Below, piece after piece: positions 9,065 to 17,613 of a DNA stretch of 64,000 bases. Under the pieces are notes generated by a model. It saw nothing but the letters and a program-made list of their open reading frames with translations. It was not told where the DNA came from and made no database searches. The position numbers and the translations under genes were made by a program. The stretch is from Rhodococcus sp. RD6.2. GTDB lineage: Bacteria; Actinomycetota; Actinomycetes; Mycobacteriales; Mycobacteriaceae. The stretch spans positions 304,209 through 368,208 of the forward strand of contig NZ_CVQP01000008.1 of assembly GCF_001040705.1 (NCBI RefSeq), given 5' to 3'. Position 1 is the stretch's first letter; every line of letters begins with the position of its first letter.

Positions 9065-9081
9065 GCCCCTAGGTTAGAGCG
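9065..9081. promoter_or_regulatory. Bidirectional leaderless promoter with overlapping -10 boxes
   Basis: Plus strand: TAGGTT (9070-9075), 6 nt, ATG at 9082. Minus strand: TAACCT (9076-9071), 6 nt, ATG at 9064. The two -10 boxes share five base pairs, and the predicted start sites (first base of each ATG) are 18 bp apart. The entire divergent region is 17 bp. Confidence 0.6.
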
Positions 9082-9321
9082 ATGTCGGTCAACGCCAGGT
9101 CTCTGTGGAAGCTCGTCGGACTCGCGGGTGTCGTGGGGGTCGCCGCGACGGGCGCGCTGACGGTCCGCGCCGAGCGCAAACGTCAGGCATACACCCCGGA
9201 CGAAGTGCGCGCGCAGCTGCACACTCGCTACGCGCAGGCCGCCGCAGATGCCGAGCAGCGACCGCGAGTCGACCTCGCACCGGTCCGCCGATCGTTGCGC
9301 GACCGACTCCGCAGGCGCTGA
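9082..9321 (+). CDS. Small single-helix membrane protein, unknown function
   Basis: 79 residues. One hydrophobic helix at about 10-28 (WKLVGLAGVVGVAATGAL) is followed by a basic, polar tail ending RRSLRDRLRRR. The N-in/C-out or reverse orientation cannot be fixed, but the positive charge after the helix suggests a cytoplasmic C-terminus. A leaderless-type -10 precedes the ATG. I do not recognise a named family. Its divergent coupling to the permuted NlpC/P60 gene through a single shared -10 suggests co-expression. Confidence 0.65.
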   Translation: MSVNARSLWKLVGLAGVVGVAATGALTVRAERKRQAYTPDEVRAQLHTRYAQAAADAEQRPRVDLAPVRRSLRDRLRRR

Positions 9322-9326
9322 CGCAC

Positions 9327-9370
9327 TCGTGCGCGGGTTCGGTGGCTCCTGCCTCCGAACCCGCGCACGA
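9327..9370. terminator. Strong bidirectional terminator hairpin
   Basis: Perfect 16-bp arms TCGTGCGCGGGTTCGG (9327-9342) and their complement (9355-9370) with a 12-nt loop, in the 63-bp gap between the convergent small membrane protein gene and the aminotransferase gene. Confidence 0.75.
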
Positions 9371-9384
9371 ACGGCGGAGCCGCT

Positions 9385-10611
9385 CTATCCCAGTGCCGCG
9401 CGGACGCCTGCCGCCATCTCTGCGACCTGCTCGTCGGTCATCACGAACGACGGCGAGAACTGCATGGCGCCGACTCCCGCGGCACGACCCGAGATGCCGT
9501 GTTCGCGAAGGGTCTTCACGAAGGGAAGCGCCTCTGCCGGGTCCGCGAGCTGCACGGCCGCGACAGCACCGAGACCGCTGCGCACCTCCTGCACCCGCGG
9601 GTGGTCCGCCAGCGGCGCCAGGTGCTCGTGCAGTGACCGCTCCAGGCGAGCGGACTCGGCGAGCAGGTTCTCCCGCTCGATGATCTCCAGGTTCGCCAAT
9701 GCCGCCGCGGCGGCGCCCGCATGACCCCCGTAGGTGTAGCCGTGCCGCCACCACACGCCGCCCGCGAAGAACGGCTCGGCGACCCGCGGAGCGATGAACA
9801 CCGCACCCATCGGGACGTATCCCGACGTCAGGCCCTTCGCCGTGGTGACCATGTCCGGCTGCAGGTCGAATCGGCTGGACGCGAACCACGATCCGCCGAT
9901 ACGACCGAAACCGGTGACGACCTCGTCCACGACGAACAGGATGTCGTGCTCGCGGCAGATCTCCCGCACCTCGGAGAGATAGCCCTCCGGCGGCAGGTAG
10001 ATACCGCCCGCACCGATGATGGGTTCGGCGAAGAACGCCGCGATTGAGTCGGCGCCCTCCCGCTCGATCAGTTCCAGCAGGCTCTTCGCGTTGTCCCACT
10101 CCACCGTTCGGGCATCGGACATCAGCTCGCCGTAGCCCTCCCGGTTGACGGGAATACCCGCGAGGGCCGTTCCGCCGACGTGCATGCCGTGGTACGCCTT
10201 CTGCCTGCCGACGACGATCCGCTTGGCGGGCTTGCCGACCTCGTTCCAGTACCGCCGGGCGAGCTTCGCCGCGGTGTCGACCGAGTCGGAGCCGCCGGAA
10301 GTGAAGAAGATCTTGCTGCCGGGCACCGGCGCGATCTCCGCGAGCTTGTCCGCGAGCGCGACCGTCGTCTCCGGCGCGAAGTCACCGAAGTTCGAGAAGT
10401 GCGCCACCGTCGACAGCTGCTTCGCCACCGCGTCCGCGATCTCGGTGCGGCCGTGGCCGACATTCGTGAACCACAGTCCGGCGGTCGCATCGAGGTAACG
10501 CCTTCCGGCGTCGTCCCAGATGTACGCTCCCTCACCACGACTGACCACGAAGGCCCCGTCTCGCTGCACCGCGCCCATGTCGGCGAATCCGTGCCAGAGC
10601 GAATCGCTCAT
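9385..10611 (-). CDS. Class III (omega-amino acid/pyruvate-type) PLP aminotransferase
   Basis: 408 residues, usual family length of about 410-450. Starts WHGFADMGAVQRDGAFVVSR; family landmarks include the GGSDSVDTAAKLAR phosphate-binding region, DEVVTGFGRIG, and the PLP lysine Lys259 in MVTTAKGLTSGYVPMG. This subgroup transfers amino groups from omega-amino acids, polyamines or beta-alanine to pyruvate or 2-oxoglutarate; the specific donor is not decided. The start at 10609-10611 overlaps the stop of the upstream Pr6Pr gene by 4 nt, so the two are translationally coupled. Confidence 0.9.
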   Translation of the reverse strand: MSDSLWHGFADMGAVQRDGAFVVSRGEGAYIWDDAGRRYLDATAGLWFTNVGHGRTEIADAVAKQLSTVAHFSNFGDFAPETTVALADKLAEIAPVPGSKIFFTSGGSDSVDTAAKLARRYWNEVGKPAKRIVVGRQKAYHGMHVGGTALAGIPVNREGYGELMSDARTVEWDNAKSLLELIEREGADSIAAFFAEPIIGAGGIYLPPEGYLSEVREICREHDILFVVDEVVTGFGRIGGSWFASSRFDLQPDMVTTAKGLTSGYVPMGAVFIAPRVAEPFFAGGVWWRHGYTYGGHAGAAAAALANLEIIERENLLAESARLERSLHEHLAPLADHPRVQEVRSGLGAVAAVQLADPAEALPFVKTLREHGISGRAAGVGAMQFSPSFVMTDEQVAEMAAGVRAALG

Positions 10612-11300
10612 TCCTCGACCTCTCTCTCGACGCCGCCGAAGTGCGTCTCTACTTCCTTGCCATCACCGTATCGCCACCGCCCCGCCAGGCGCCCGGCAGC
10701 ATTCACCGCCAGCGCCATCAGCACGAACGCCAGCAGCAACACGACGAGCCCGATCGCCATCTGGAGATAGCCGTTCGGCCGAGGGTCGATGAACGGATAG
10801 GGATAGAAGTCGGCGAACGGACCGCGAACGAGGGTGTAGATGCCGTACGCCAACGGGAACCACAGCCACGTGACGGACCTCCCGTCGCTGATCCGCATGC
10901 GCGGTGGACAGATCAGCCAGTCCAGCAGGATCACAAGCGGGATGTAGCGGTGCAGGGTGTCGTTGATCCACTTGTCGGTGAGCTGCACATCGACATCCGC
11001 CAGCAGGACCGCGTAGATGATCCCGGTGATCACCATGTACAGGGTCGTAGCGCCGCGAAAGAGCTGCCAGCGCTCGGACTGCGGGTCGGAGACGGCCCCG
11101 ACCAGCAACACGACCAAGGCGAGCACGTTGCTCAGGATGGTGAAGTAGCTGAAGTAGTTCGCCACCGAGAACGACGGGGTGTCGAGGTTGCGCAGCGGAA
11201 TCCAGGCCAGCGCGACGAAGCCGAGGACGGCGAACGCGAACCGCAGGATTCGAACGAGGGCGGGACTGTGGGGAGCCGTGCTCGCGGGCGTGTCGGTCAC
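10608..11300 (-). CDS. Pr6Pr family integral membrane protein
   Basis: 230 residues from a GTG at 11298-11300. About six hydrophobic helices; landmarks that I associate with the Pr6Pr (FAR-17a/AIG1-like) family are FSYFTILSNVLALVVLL near residue 50, ITGIIYAVLL, LHRYIPLVILLDWLI and GPFADFYPYPFIDP. Members are six-helix proteins of unclear biochemical role. The C-terminus is cytoplasm-like and acidic (EVETHFGGVEREVEE). It overlaps the aminotransferase gene by 4 nt; no functional link is evident. Confidence 0.8.
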   Translation of the reverse strand: MTDTPASTAPHSPALVRILRFAFAVLGFVALAWIPLRNLDTPSFSVANYFSYFTILSNVLALVVLLVGAVSDPQSERWQLFRGATTLYMVITGIIYAVLLADVDVQLTDKWINDTLHRYIPLVILLDWLICPPRMRISDGRSVTWLWFPLAYGIYTLVRGPFADFYPYPFIDPRPNGYLQMAIGLVVLLLAFVLMALAVNAAGRLAGRWRYGDGKEVETHFGGVEREVEE

Positions 11301-11353
11301 CGGGCGATCGTCGCACGCGGTGACGCCGACACCGTGGATTTGCCGACGCCCGC

Positions 11354-11368
11354 TACGCTGGTCGCAGC
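11354..11368 (+). promoter_or_regulatory. -10 box just upstream of hrpA
   Basis: TACGCT at 11354-11359 is 9 nt before the ATG at 11369, which predicts an almost leaderless transcript of only a few nucleotides. Confidence 0.35.
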
Positions 11369-14300
11369 ATGTCCACCACGCCTTCCGCCGCGCCGTCCGG
11401 CCCGAATCGACGCGAGCTCACGCGCCTCCTGCCCGAACTCACCCTGCGCGACGAGCACCGCCTGCGCCGCAAGCTCGACCGCGCCCGCTCACCGGAGGCC
11501 GTCGCCGCGCTCGGGCGGGAGATCGCCACGGCGCAGGCCCGGGTCGCGACGCGTCGAGCCGCCGTCCCCGCGACCACCTACCCCGAGGCGCTGCCGGTCA
11601 GTGCGCGCCGCGACGACATCGCCGCCGCGATCGCCGAGCACCAGGTGGTGATCGTCGCCGGCGAAACCGGATCGGGCAAGACCACCCAGATCCCGAAGAT
11701 CTGCCTCGATCTGGGACGCGGAATCCGTGGGCTGATCGGGCACACACAGCCCCGACGCCTCGCGGCCCGTACGGTCGCGGAGCGGATCGCCGAGGAACTG
11801 GGAACCGAACTCGGCGACGCGGTCGGTTACACGGTGCGCTTCACCGACCAGGTGTCGGACGGCACCCTGGTCAAGCTGATGACGGACGGCATCCTGCTCG
11901 CCGAGATCCAGCGGGACCGACTGCTGCGCCGCTACGACACCCTGATCATCGACGAGGCGCACGAGCGCAGCCTCAACATCGACTTCATCCTCGGCTACCT
12001 CAAGCAGCTGCTCCCCCGGCGTCCCGATCTGAAGGTGATCATCACCTCCGCGACGATCGACCCCGAGCGGTTCGCCGAGCACTTCGCCGTCGACGGGGTG
12101 CCCGCACCGATCGTCGAGGTCTCGGGCCGCACCTTCCCGGTGGAGATGCGCTACCGCCCGCTCACCGTGCACGTCGGCGAGCAGACGATCGACCGCGACC
12201 CGGTGGACGCCGTCGGTGAGGCCGTCGAGGAACTGCTGACCGAGGGCGACGGCGACATCCTCGTGTTCCTCTCGGGCGAGCGGGAGATCCGGGACACCGC
12301 GGACGCCTTGCGCGAGCGCAAGATTCGCGGCCTCGACATTCTGCCGCTGTACGCACGACTGTCCGCTGCCGAGCAGCACCGCGTGTTCGAGCGGCACACC
12401 GGCCGCCGGGTCGTCCTGTCCACCAACGTCGCCGAGACGTCCCTGACCGTGCCCGGGATCCGGTACGTCGTCGATCCGGGTACCGCCCGTATCTCGCGGT
12501 ACTCGGTGCGCACGAAGGTGCAGCGGCTTCCGATCGAGGAGATCTCGCAGGCCTCCGCCCGGCAGCGCGCCGGTCGATGCGGTCGTGTCGCCGACGGCAT
12601 CTGCATCCGCCTGTACTCGGAGGAGGACTTCGACGCGCGTCCGGAGTTCACCGAACCGGAGATCCTGCGCACCAACCTGGCGTCGGTGGTGCTGCAGATG
12701 ACCGCGCTCGGCCTCGGCGACATCGAGGCGTTCCCGTTCGTCGAGAAGCCCGACCCGCGGGCCGTACGCGACGGAATCGCCCTGCTCGAGGAACTCGGGG
12801 CGATCTCGCAGCCGAAGAAGGACGCGCCCGCCGAGCTCACACCGGTCGGCCGCGAACTCGCCCAGATCCCCGTCGACCCACGGATGGCGCGGATGCTCGC
12901 GCAGGCCAACGAGACGGGCTGCCTGCGCGAGATGCTGGTCATCGTCTCCGCCCTGTCGATCCAGGACGTGCGCGAACGCCCGGCCGAACACCAGCAGGCC
13001 GCGGACGAGAAGCATGCCCGCTTCGTCGTCCCCGGATCGGACTTCCTGGCGTACCAGAAGCTGTGGGAGTACCTGCGCACACAGCGGAAGGAGCTGTCCT
13101 CCAACCAGTTCCGCAAGATGTGCAAGGCCGAGTTCCTGCACTGGCTGCGCATCCGGGAATGGCAGGACCTGCACGGGCAGTTGTCCCAGATCACCCGATC
13201 GCTCGGCTGGTCCGTCGCCGACGCAGACGCATCGCCGGACTCCGTTCATCAGGCCCTGCTCGCGGGCCTACTGTCCCACATCGGGCTGCGGGAGGGTGAC
13301 AAGAAGGACTTCCTCGGCGCCCGCGGCGCCCGCTTCGCCGTCTTCCCCGGGTCCTCCCTGTTCAAGAAGCCACCACGCTGGGTCATGGCCGCCGAACTCG
13401 TCGAGACGTCGCGACTGTGGGGTCGCATGGCTGCCGGAATCGAACCGGAATGGGCCGAGAAACTCGCACCCCACCTCGTCAAGCGCACCTACTCGGAACC
13501 GCACTGGTCGACCAAGCGGGCCTGCGCGATGGCATACGAACGAGTGACGCTGTACGGGATTCCCCTCGTCGCCAAACGCGCGGTCACCTACTCCGCGATC
13601 GACCCCGAAGCCTCCCGGGAACTGTTCCTCCGGCACGCGCTCGTCCAGGGCGAATGGCAGACCCAACACAAGTTCTTCCACGCCAACCGCGCCCTCCTCG
13701 ACGACGTCGAGGAGATGGAGACCCGGGCCCGGCGCCGGGACATCCTCGTCGACGACGAAGCGCTGTACGAGTTCTACGACCAGCGCGTCGGCCCGGAAGC
13801 GGTGTCCGCGAGGCACTTCGACACGTGGTGGAAGCAGGCCAGACGCAGCAACCCGGACCTGCTCACGTTCACCGCGGCGAACGTTGTCAATCCCGAGGCG
13901 TCGTCGGTCCTCGGCGGCGACTACCCGAACACGTGGCGCCAGGGCGAGCTCTCGTTCCCCCTGACCTACCAGTTCGAACCGGGCACCGAGGAGGACGGCG
14001 TCACCGCGCGCATCCCGGTCGCGCTGCTCGCCCAGGTGCGGAACGTCGGTTTCGAGTGGCTCGTGCCGGGCATGCGGGAAGAGTTGGTCACGGCGCTGAT
14101 CAAGAGCCTTCCGAAGACGTTGCGTCGCACCGTTGTTCCCGCTCCCGACTACGCGCGGGCGGCACTGTCCGTCGTCAAGCCCCGCACCGAACCGCTGACG
14201 GTGGCGATCGCCCGAGAGCTGACGCGGATGGCGGGCACCCCGTTCAACCCCGGCGACTTCGACTTGTCCGCCGTGCCCGATCACCTGCGGATGACGTTCG

Positions 14301-15277
14301 CCGCCGTCGATCCGGCGGGGAAGGTCCTCGGCCGCAACAAGAGCCTCGACGACCTGCGCGCCGGACAGGCCACCCGGGTCGCGGCAGCGGTGTCGAAGGC
14401 TACGGCGACAACGGAGCGGCCCGCGGCGACGGTGTGGACCTCCGAGACGCTGGGAACGGTTCCGGACACGGTGACACGCACCCTCGGCGGGCAGAAGGTC
14501 GTCGGATACCCGGCGCTGGTTCCCGAACGCGACGGTGTGGCGGTACGGGTGATGGCAACGGCCGCCGAGCAGCGACGGGCGATGCTCGAAGGTACCCGGG
14601 TCCTGCTCATGGCCGCGGTGCCGACACCGACGAAATCGGCGATCGGCGGACTCGGCGCCCGCGATCGGCTGGCGCTGAGCCAGAATCCGCACGGCAGCGT
14701 CGACGCGCTCATCGACGATTGCCGAACCTGCGCAGTGGACGCACTGATCAGCCGGCACGGCGGTCCGCCGCGCTCACCGGACGCCTTCGACGCCCTGCAG
14801 TCCGCGGTGCGCGGGGAACTCGCACGTGAGGTGGCGGTGCTCGTTCGGCTGGTTGTTCCGATCCTGTCTCGAACACAGCAGCTCCGCGTGCTTCTCGACG
14901 GCACCCGAGGTGACACGGACGACGACGTCCGCGAGCAACTCGACGCCCTCGTCTATCGCGGGTTCGTCGGCGACACCGGCGCCACCAGGCTCCGCGAGCT
15001 ACCTCGCTACCTCGACGCGGCGATCGCGCGACTCCAGGCGCTGCCCGGGTCGGCGACCCGCGATCGCCAGAACCTCACGGTCCTGGACGGCGTTTTCGAC
15101 GACTACGGGAAACTGCTTGCGCGCCTCGACCCGCGGCGGCACCACGACCACGACGTGGATGCGGTCCGGTGGATGATCGAAGAACTGCGGGTCGGACTGT
15201 TCGCTCAGTCGCTGGGGACGCCGTATCCGGTGTCTGCCAAGCGAATCAGCAAGGCGATGTCTGCCATCACCCGGTAG
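11369..15277 (+). CDS. hrpA: ATP-dependent RNA helicase HrpA
   Basis: 1302 residues, full length for HrpA. A short N-terminal coiled region leads to the DEAH-box core: Walker A GETGSGKT at 98-105, TQPRRLAARTVAERIAEE, DEAH at 195-198 (DTLIIDEAHERS), SATID, then the helicase C domain with TNVAETSLTVPGI and QRAGRCGR. HA2 and OB regions follow, and a long C-terminal DUF3418 region specific to bacterial HrpA completes the protein. In E. coli HrpA acts on mRNA and rescues stalled ribosomes. It is convergent with nrdR across 33 bp, the order known from other Mycobacteriales. Confidence 0.95.
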   Translation: MSTTPSAAPSGPNRRELTRLLPELTLRDEHRLRRKLDRARSPEAVAALGREIATAQARVATRRAAVPATTYPEALPVSARRDDIAAAIAEHQVVIVAGETGSGKTTQIPKICLDLGRGIRGLIGHTQPRRLAARTVAERIAEELGTELGDAVGYTVRFTDQVSDGTLVKLMTDGILLAEIQRDRLLRRYDTLIIDEAHERSLNIDFILGYLKQLLPRRPDLKVIITSATIDPERFAEHFAVDGVPAPIVEVSGRTFPVEMRYRPLTVHVGEQTIDRDPVDAVGEAVEELLTEGDGDILVFLSGEREIRDTADALRERKIRGLDILPLYARLSAAEQHRVFERHTGRRVVLSTNVAETSLTVPGIRYVVDPGTARISRYSVRTKVQRLPIEEISQASARQRAGRCGRVADGICIRLYSEEDFDARPEFTEPEILRTNLASVVLQMTALGLGDIEAFPFVEKPDPRAVRDGIALLEELGAISQPKKDAPAELTPVGRELAQIPVDPRMARMLAQANETGCLREMLVIVSALSIQDVRERPAEHQQAADEKHARFVVPGSDFLAYQKLWEYLRTQRKELSSNQFRKMCKAEFLHWLRIREWQDLHGQLSQITRSLGWSVADADASPDSVHQALLAGLLSHIGLREGDKKDFLGARGARFAVFPGSSLFKKPPRWVMAAELVETSRLWGRMAAGIEPEWAEKLAPHLVKRTYSEPHWSTKRACAMAYERVTLYGIPLVAKRAVTYSAIDPEASRELFLRHALVQGEWQTQHKFFHANRALLDDVEEMETRARRRDILVDDEALYEFYDQRVGPEAVSARHFDTWWKQARRSNPDLLTFTAANVVNPEASSVLGGDYPNTWRQGELSFPLTYQFEPGTEEDGVTARIPVALLAQVRNVGFEWLVPGMREELVTALIKSLPKTLRRTVVPAPDYARAALSVVKPRTEPLTVAIARELTRMAGTPFNPGDFDLSAVPDHLRMTFAAVDPAGKVLGRNKSLDDLRAGQATRVAAAVSKATATTERPAATVWTSETLGTVPDTVTRTLGGQKVVGYPALVPERDGVAVRVMATAAEQRRAMLEGTRVLLMAAVPTPTKSAIGGLGARDRLALSQNPHGSVDALIDDCRTCAVDALISRHGGPPRSPDAFDALQSAVRGELAREVAVLVRLVVPILSRTQQLRVLLDGTRGDTDDDVREQLDALVYRGFVGDTGATRLRELPRYLDAAIARLQALPGSATRDRQNLTVLDGVFDDYGKLLARLDPRRHHDHDVDAVRWMIEELRVGLFAQSLGTPYPVSAKRISKAMSAITR

Positions 15278-15310
15278 CAGTGCCGGGCTGACGATCTCGA
15301 CGGGTGCCGG

Positions 15311-15814
15311 CTACGGGGTGTCTGCATCCGACCCGTCGGCCGGATCGCTGTCGACACGAGCTGATTCGGCGCGGTGCACCCGCAGATCCTTGATCTCCTG
15401 CTCGAAGTCCTCGGCAGAGGAGAACGAGCGGTAGACCGATGCGAAGCGCAGGTACGCAACCTCGTCGAGATCGCGGAGCGGACCGAGAATCGCCAATCCG
15501 ATCTCGTTGCTCGGGATCTCGGCGGACCCGTTGGCGCGCACGTTCTCCTCGACTTTCTGCGCCAGCTGGTACAGGGCGTCGTCGGCGACGTCGCGGCCCT
15601 GGCACGCGCGTCGCACCCCACGCACCACCTTTTCTCGACTGAACGGCTCGGTGACGCCGCTGCGCTTGACGACCGACACCACGGCCGTCTCCACCGTGGT
15701 GAATCGGCGGCCGCACTCGGGGCACTGCCTTCTGCGCCGAATCGCCTGTCCCTCGTCCGCCTCACGCGAGTCGACGACGCGCGAGTCGGGGTGCCGACAG
15801 AACGGGCAGTGCAT
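15311..15814 (-). CDS. nrdR: Transcriptional repressor NrdR
   Basis: 167 residues from the ATG at 15812-15814; the frame running back to 16075 has no family support. The N-terminal zinc ribbon has Cys3/Cys6 (MHCPFC) and Cys31/Cys34 (CPECGRRF). The ATP-cone domain (about 46-136) starts [20 protein letters not shown] and ends [17 protein letters not shown]. NrdR senses ATP/dATP and represses ribonucleotide reductase genes. The acidic C-terminal tail (about 30 residues) is longer than the minimal protein. It lies downstream of the LysM gene and lexA node, as in Mycobacterium and Corynebacterium. Confidence 0.95.
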   Translation of the reverse strand: MHCPFCRHPDSRVVDSREADEGQAIRRRRQCPECGRRFTTVETAVVSVVKRSGVTEPFSREKVVRGVRRACQGRDVADDALYQLAQKVEENVRANGSAEIPSNEIGLAILGPLRDLDEVAYLRFASVYRSFSSAEDFEQEIKDLRVHRAESARVDSDPADGSDADTP

Positions 15815-15975
15815 GGCGTGTCCTTCGCGTGAACCGTAGAGGCGGTCGTGAGTCCCCGGCACCCCGAGAGCGTCCTGACGCCCAGGTGCACCGAGCCCAC
15901 ACGCTCCACTGGATGTGGTGGGCCCAACAGGGTTCGACAATACCGTTGTGTCACGCATGTCCGCGCACGTCCCGG

Positions 15976-16461
15976 TCAGTCGGTCGCCGACACCGGCACG
16001 ACGAGAGTCTGCCCCGGATGCACCGCGGATTCCGAGAGGGCGTTGAGGTCGACGATTCGATCCACGACCTGCCACGTGTCGACCCCGGGCGCGACCCGTG
16101 CCGCAACGTCCCCGAGGGACTCACCGCCGCGCACCTGAACGACGGCAGTCCGGTCCGGCACCGGGTCCGACGTCCGCCACTGCGCCAGACCCAGGAAACC
16201 TGCCATCACCAGTGCCGTGACGAGGGCGGTGATCACGACCGCCCCCCACCCGACGTCCTGCGTGTCGCTCCGATGCGGGGTTCGCGACGTCGCTGCGCGG
16301 GGCCGTTCGTATGACAGCGGCCTGCCACCGGGACGAACGTCCGCATCCTGTCGGCGCTCGATCCGACGGCGGGTGTCGACCACGCGACCGGATGCAGAGC
16401 CACGCGAAGGGCCGCCGCCTGTGGAGCCAGGGCCGCCGAAGATGTCCGTCGCAACGCTCAT
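15976..16461 (-). CDS. LysM membrane protein, ChiZ/DivS-like SOS cell-division modulator
   Basis: 161 residues from the ATG at 16459-16461, preceded by GGAGG; the in-frame region up to 16584 holds the LexA box and is not coding. Order: Gly/Ser/Arg-rich cytoplasmic part, one transmembrane helix ([21 protein letters not shown]), then an external LysM-like domain ([15 protein letters not shown] through [10 protein letters not shown]). Position, topology and divergent LexA sites match Rv2719c (ChiZ) of M. tuberculosis and DivS of C. glutamicum, which hold back cell division during DNA damage. The protein is not enzymatic by sequence. Functional transfer rests on synteny. Confidence 0.82.
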   Translation of the reverse strand: MSVATDIFGGPGSTGGGPSRGSASGRVVDTRRRIERRQDADVRPGGRPLSYERPRAATSRTPHRSDTQDVGWGAVVITALVTALVMAGFLGLAQWRTSDPVPDRTAVVQVRGGESLGDVAARVAPGVDTWQVVDRIVDLNALSESAVHPGQTLVVPVSATD

Positions 16462-16576
16462 GAGAACCTCCACTGATGTCCGAACAGCGCCTGCGTTCGA
16501 ATCGATGACGGTCGATCGGCGCTGGTACTCGAGTGCGGAATGTGCGCGAAACCGGTGTTCGATCACGCGTTCGAAA

Positions 16577-16588
16577 GAACGCATGTTC
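16577..16588. promoter_or_regulatory. LexA (SOS) box before the ChiZ/DivS-like gene
   Basis: GAACGCATGTTC, an exact GAAC-N4-GTTC core with GA on the right flank. It lies 116 bp upstream of the LysM gene start. A one-mismatch core AAACCGGTGTTC at 16549-16560 is 28 bp closer to the gene and could be a second weak site. Confidence 0.75.
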
Positions 16589-16637
16589 GATTTCTACCAC
16601 GCCGTACCGACAAAATCGCCCCCTGACGGCAAAAATC

Positions 16638-16653
16638 TCGAACAGATGTTTGA
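16638..16653. promoter_or_regulatory. LexA box overlapping the lexA promoter
   Basis: TCGAACAGATGTTTGA matches the actinobacterial SOS consensus (TCGAAC-N4-GTTCGA) with one mismatch. Its last four bases are the first four of the -35 element of lexA, so bound LexA would block RNA polymerase (autorepression). Confidence 0.8.
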
Positions 16654-16678
16654 TAAGCCCGCTCGATGCGTCTAGATT
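16650..16678 (+). promoter_or_regulatory. lexA promoter
   Basis: -35 TTGATA (16650-16655), 17-bp spacer, -10 TAGATT (16673-16678). Predicted start near 16685 gives an mRNA leader of about 125 nt before the ATG at 16811. Confidence 0.65.
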
Positions 16679-16810
16679 CGTGTCAGAAGCCACACCACGC
16701 CCAGGTGTCCCATGGGACTCACCCGTACACACGCATCACACGCGGGTTGTGGGCACACAGGAATCGACACGACAGACCAGTACGGACGACGGACAAGCCC
16801 AGGAGGCTCC

Positions 16811-17512
16811 ATGAAGGACGACAGCTCCAGCGAAGGCGCGCCTGCCGGCAGGCCCGCGACGGCGGGGCTAACGGATCGGCAGCGGCGCGTTCTGGAGGTG
16901 ATCCGCGAGTCGGTCAGCGAGCGTGGCTATCCGCCCAGCATCCGCGAGATCGGTGATGCGGTCGGCCTCACGTCCACGTCGTCGGTTGCGCACCAGCTGC
17001 GCACACTCGAACGCAAGGGGTTCCTCCGTCGGGACCCGAATCGGCCACGCGCAGTCGACGTCCGAGGACTCGACGAGGTGGTCCCGGCCTCGGATTCCTC
17101 CACGACGGCCGGTGAGGGAGCCGAGTTGGAGTCGGTGAAGCCGGCGATGGTCCCCGTACTCGGACGCATCGCGGCAGGCGGCCCGATCCTCGCGGAGGAG
17201 GCGGTCGAGGACGTCTTCCCCCTTCCCCGCGAACTGGTCGGGCAGGGTTCGCTTTTCCTTCTGAAGGTGGTCGGCGAGTCGATGATCGATGCCGCCATCT
17301 GCGACGGCGACTGGGTCGTGGTGCGGCAGCAGTCCGTCGCCGAGAACGGCGACATCGTGGCCGCGATGATCGAGGGCGAGGCAACCGTGAAGACGTTCAA
17401 GCGCACGAAGGGTCAGGTGTGGCTGATGCCGCACAACGAGCTGTTCGAACCCATCCCGGGCAACGACGCACAGATCCTCGGCAAGGTCGTCACCGTGATG
17501 CGGAAGATCTGA
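16811..17512 (+). CDS. lexA: SOS repressor LexA
   Basis: 233 residues from the ATG at 16811, with AGGAGG 4 nt upstream; the frame back to 16712 is leader. The winged HTH ([40 protein letters not shown]) covers residues 20-85. The autocleavage bond is Ala122-Gly123 (GRIAAGGP), the catalytic serine is Ser157 (VGESMIDA) and the lysine is Lys194 (EATVKTFKR). RecA filaments trigger self-cleavage and de-repress the SOS regulon, which here should include lexA, recA and the divergent LysM gene. Confidence 0.97.
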   Translation: MKDDSSSEGAPAGRPATAGLTDRQRRVLEVIRESVSERGYPPSIREIGDAVGLTSTSSVAHQLRTLERKGFLRRDPNRPRAVDVRGLDEVVPASDSSTTAGEGAELESVKPAMVPVLGRIAAGGPILAEEAVEDVFPLPRELVGQGSLFLLKVVGESMIDAAICDGDWVVVRQQSVAENGDIVAAMIEGEATVKTFKRTKGQVWLMPHNELFEPIPGNDAQILGKVVTVMRKI

Positions 17513-17539
17513 CGCGGTCCGCTCCAGGCGTGATACCCA

Positions 17540-17577
17540 CTCGGGGCCGTGACGGATGATTCCGTCACGGCCCCGAG
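17540..17577. terminator. Bidirectional terminator after lexA
   Basis: Perfect 17-bp stem (CTCGGGGCCGTGACGGA and its complement) with a TGAT loop, between convergent lexA and the acyl-CoA dehydrogenase gene. No T-tract. Confidence 0.8.
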
Positions 17578-17613
17578 CGGCCCCTCACAGGTTCGGGTGA
17601 TGCGATCGCGTCG

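Noticed and set aside
15936-15952. GACAATACCGTTGTGTC upstream of nrdR considered as an NrdR box
   Set aside because: Only an imperfect dyad (two central mismatched pairs) that lacks the AT-rich centre of NrdR boxes; autoregulation not supported.
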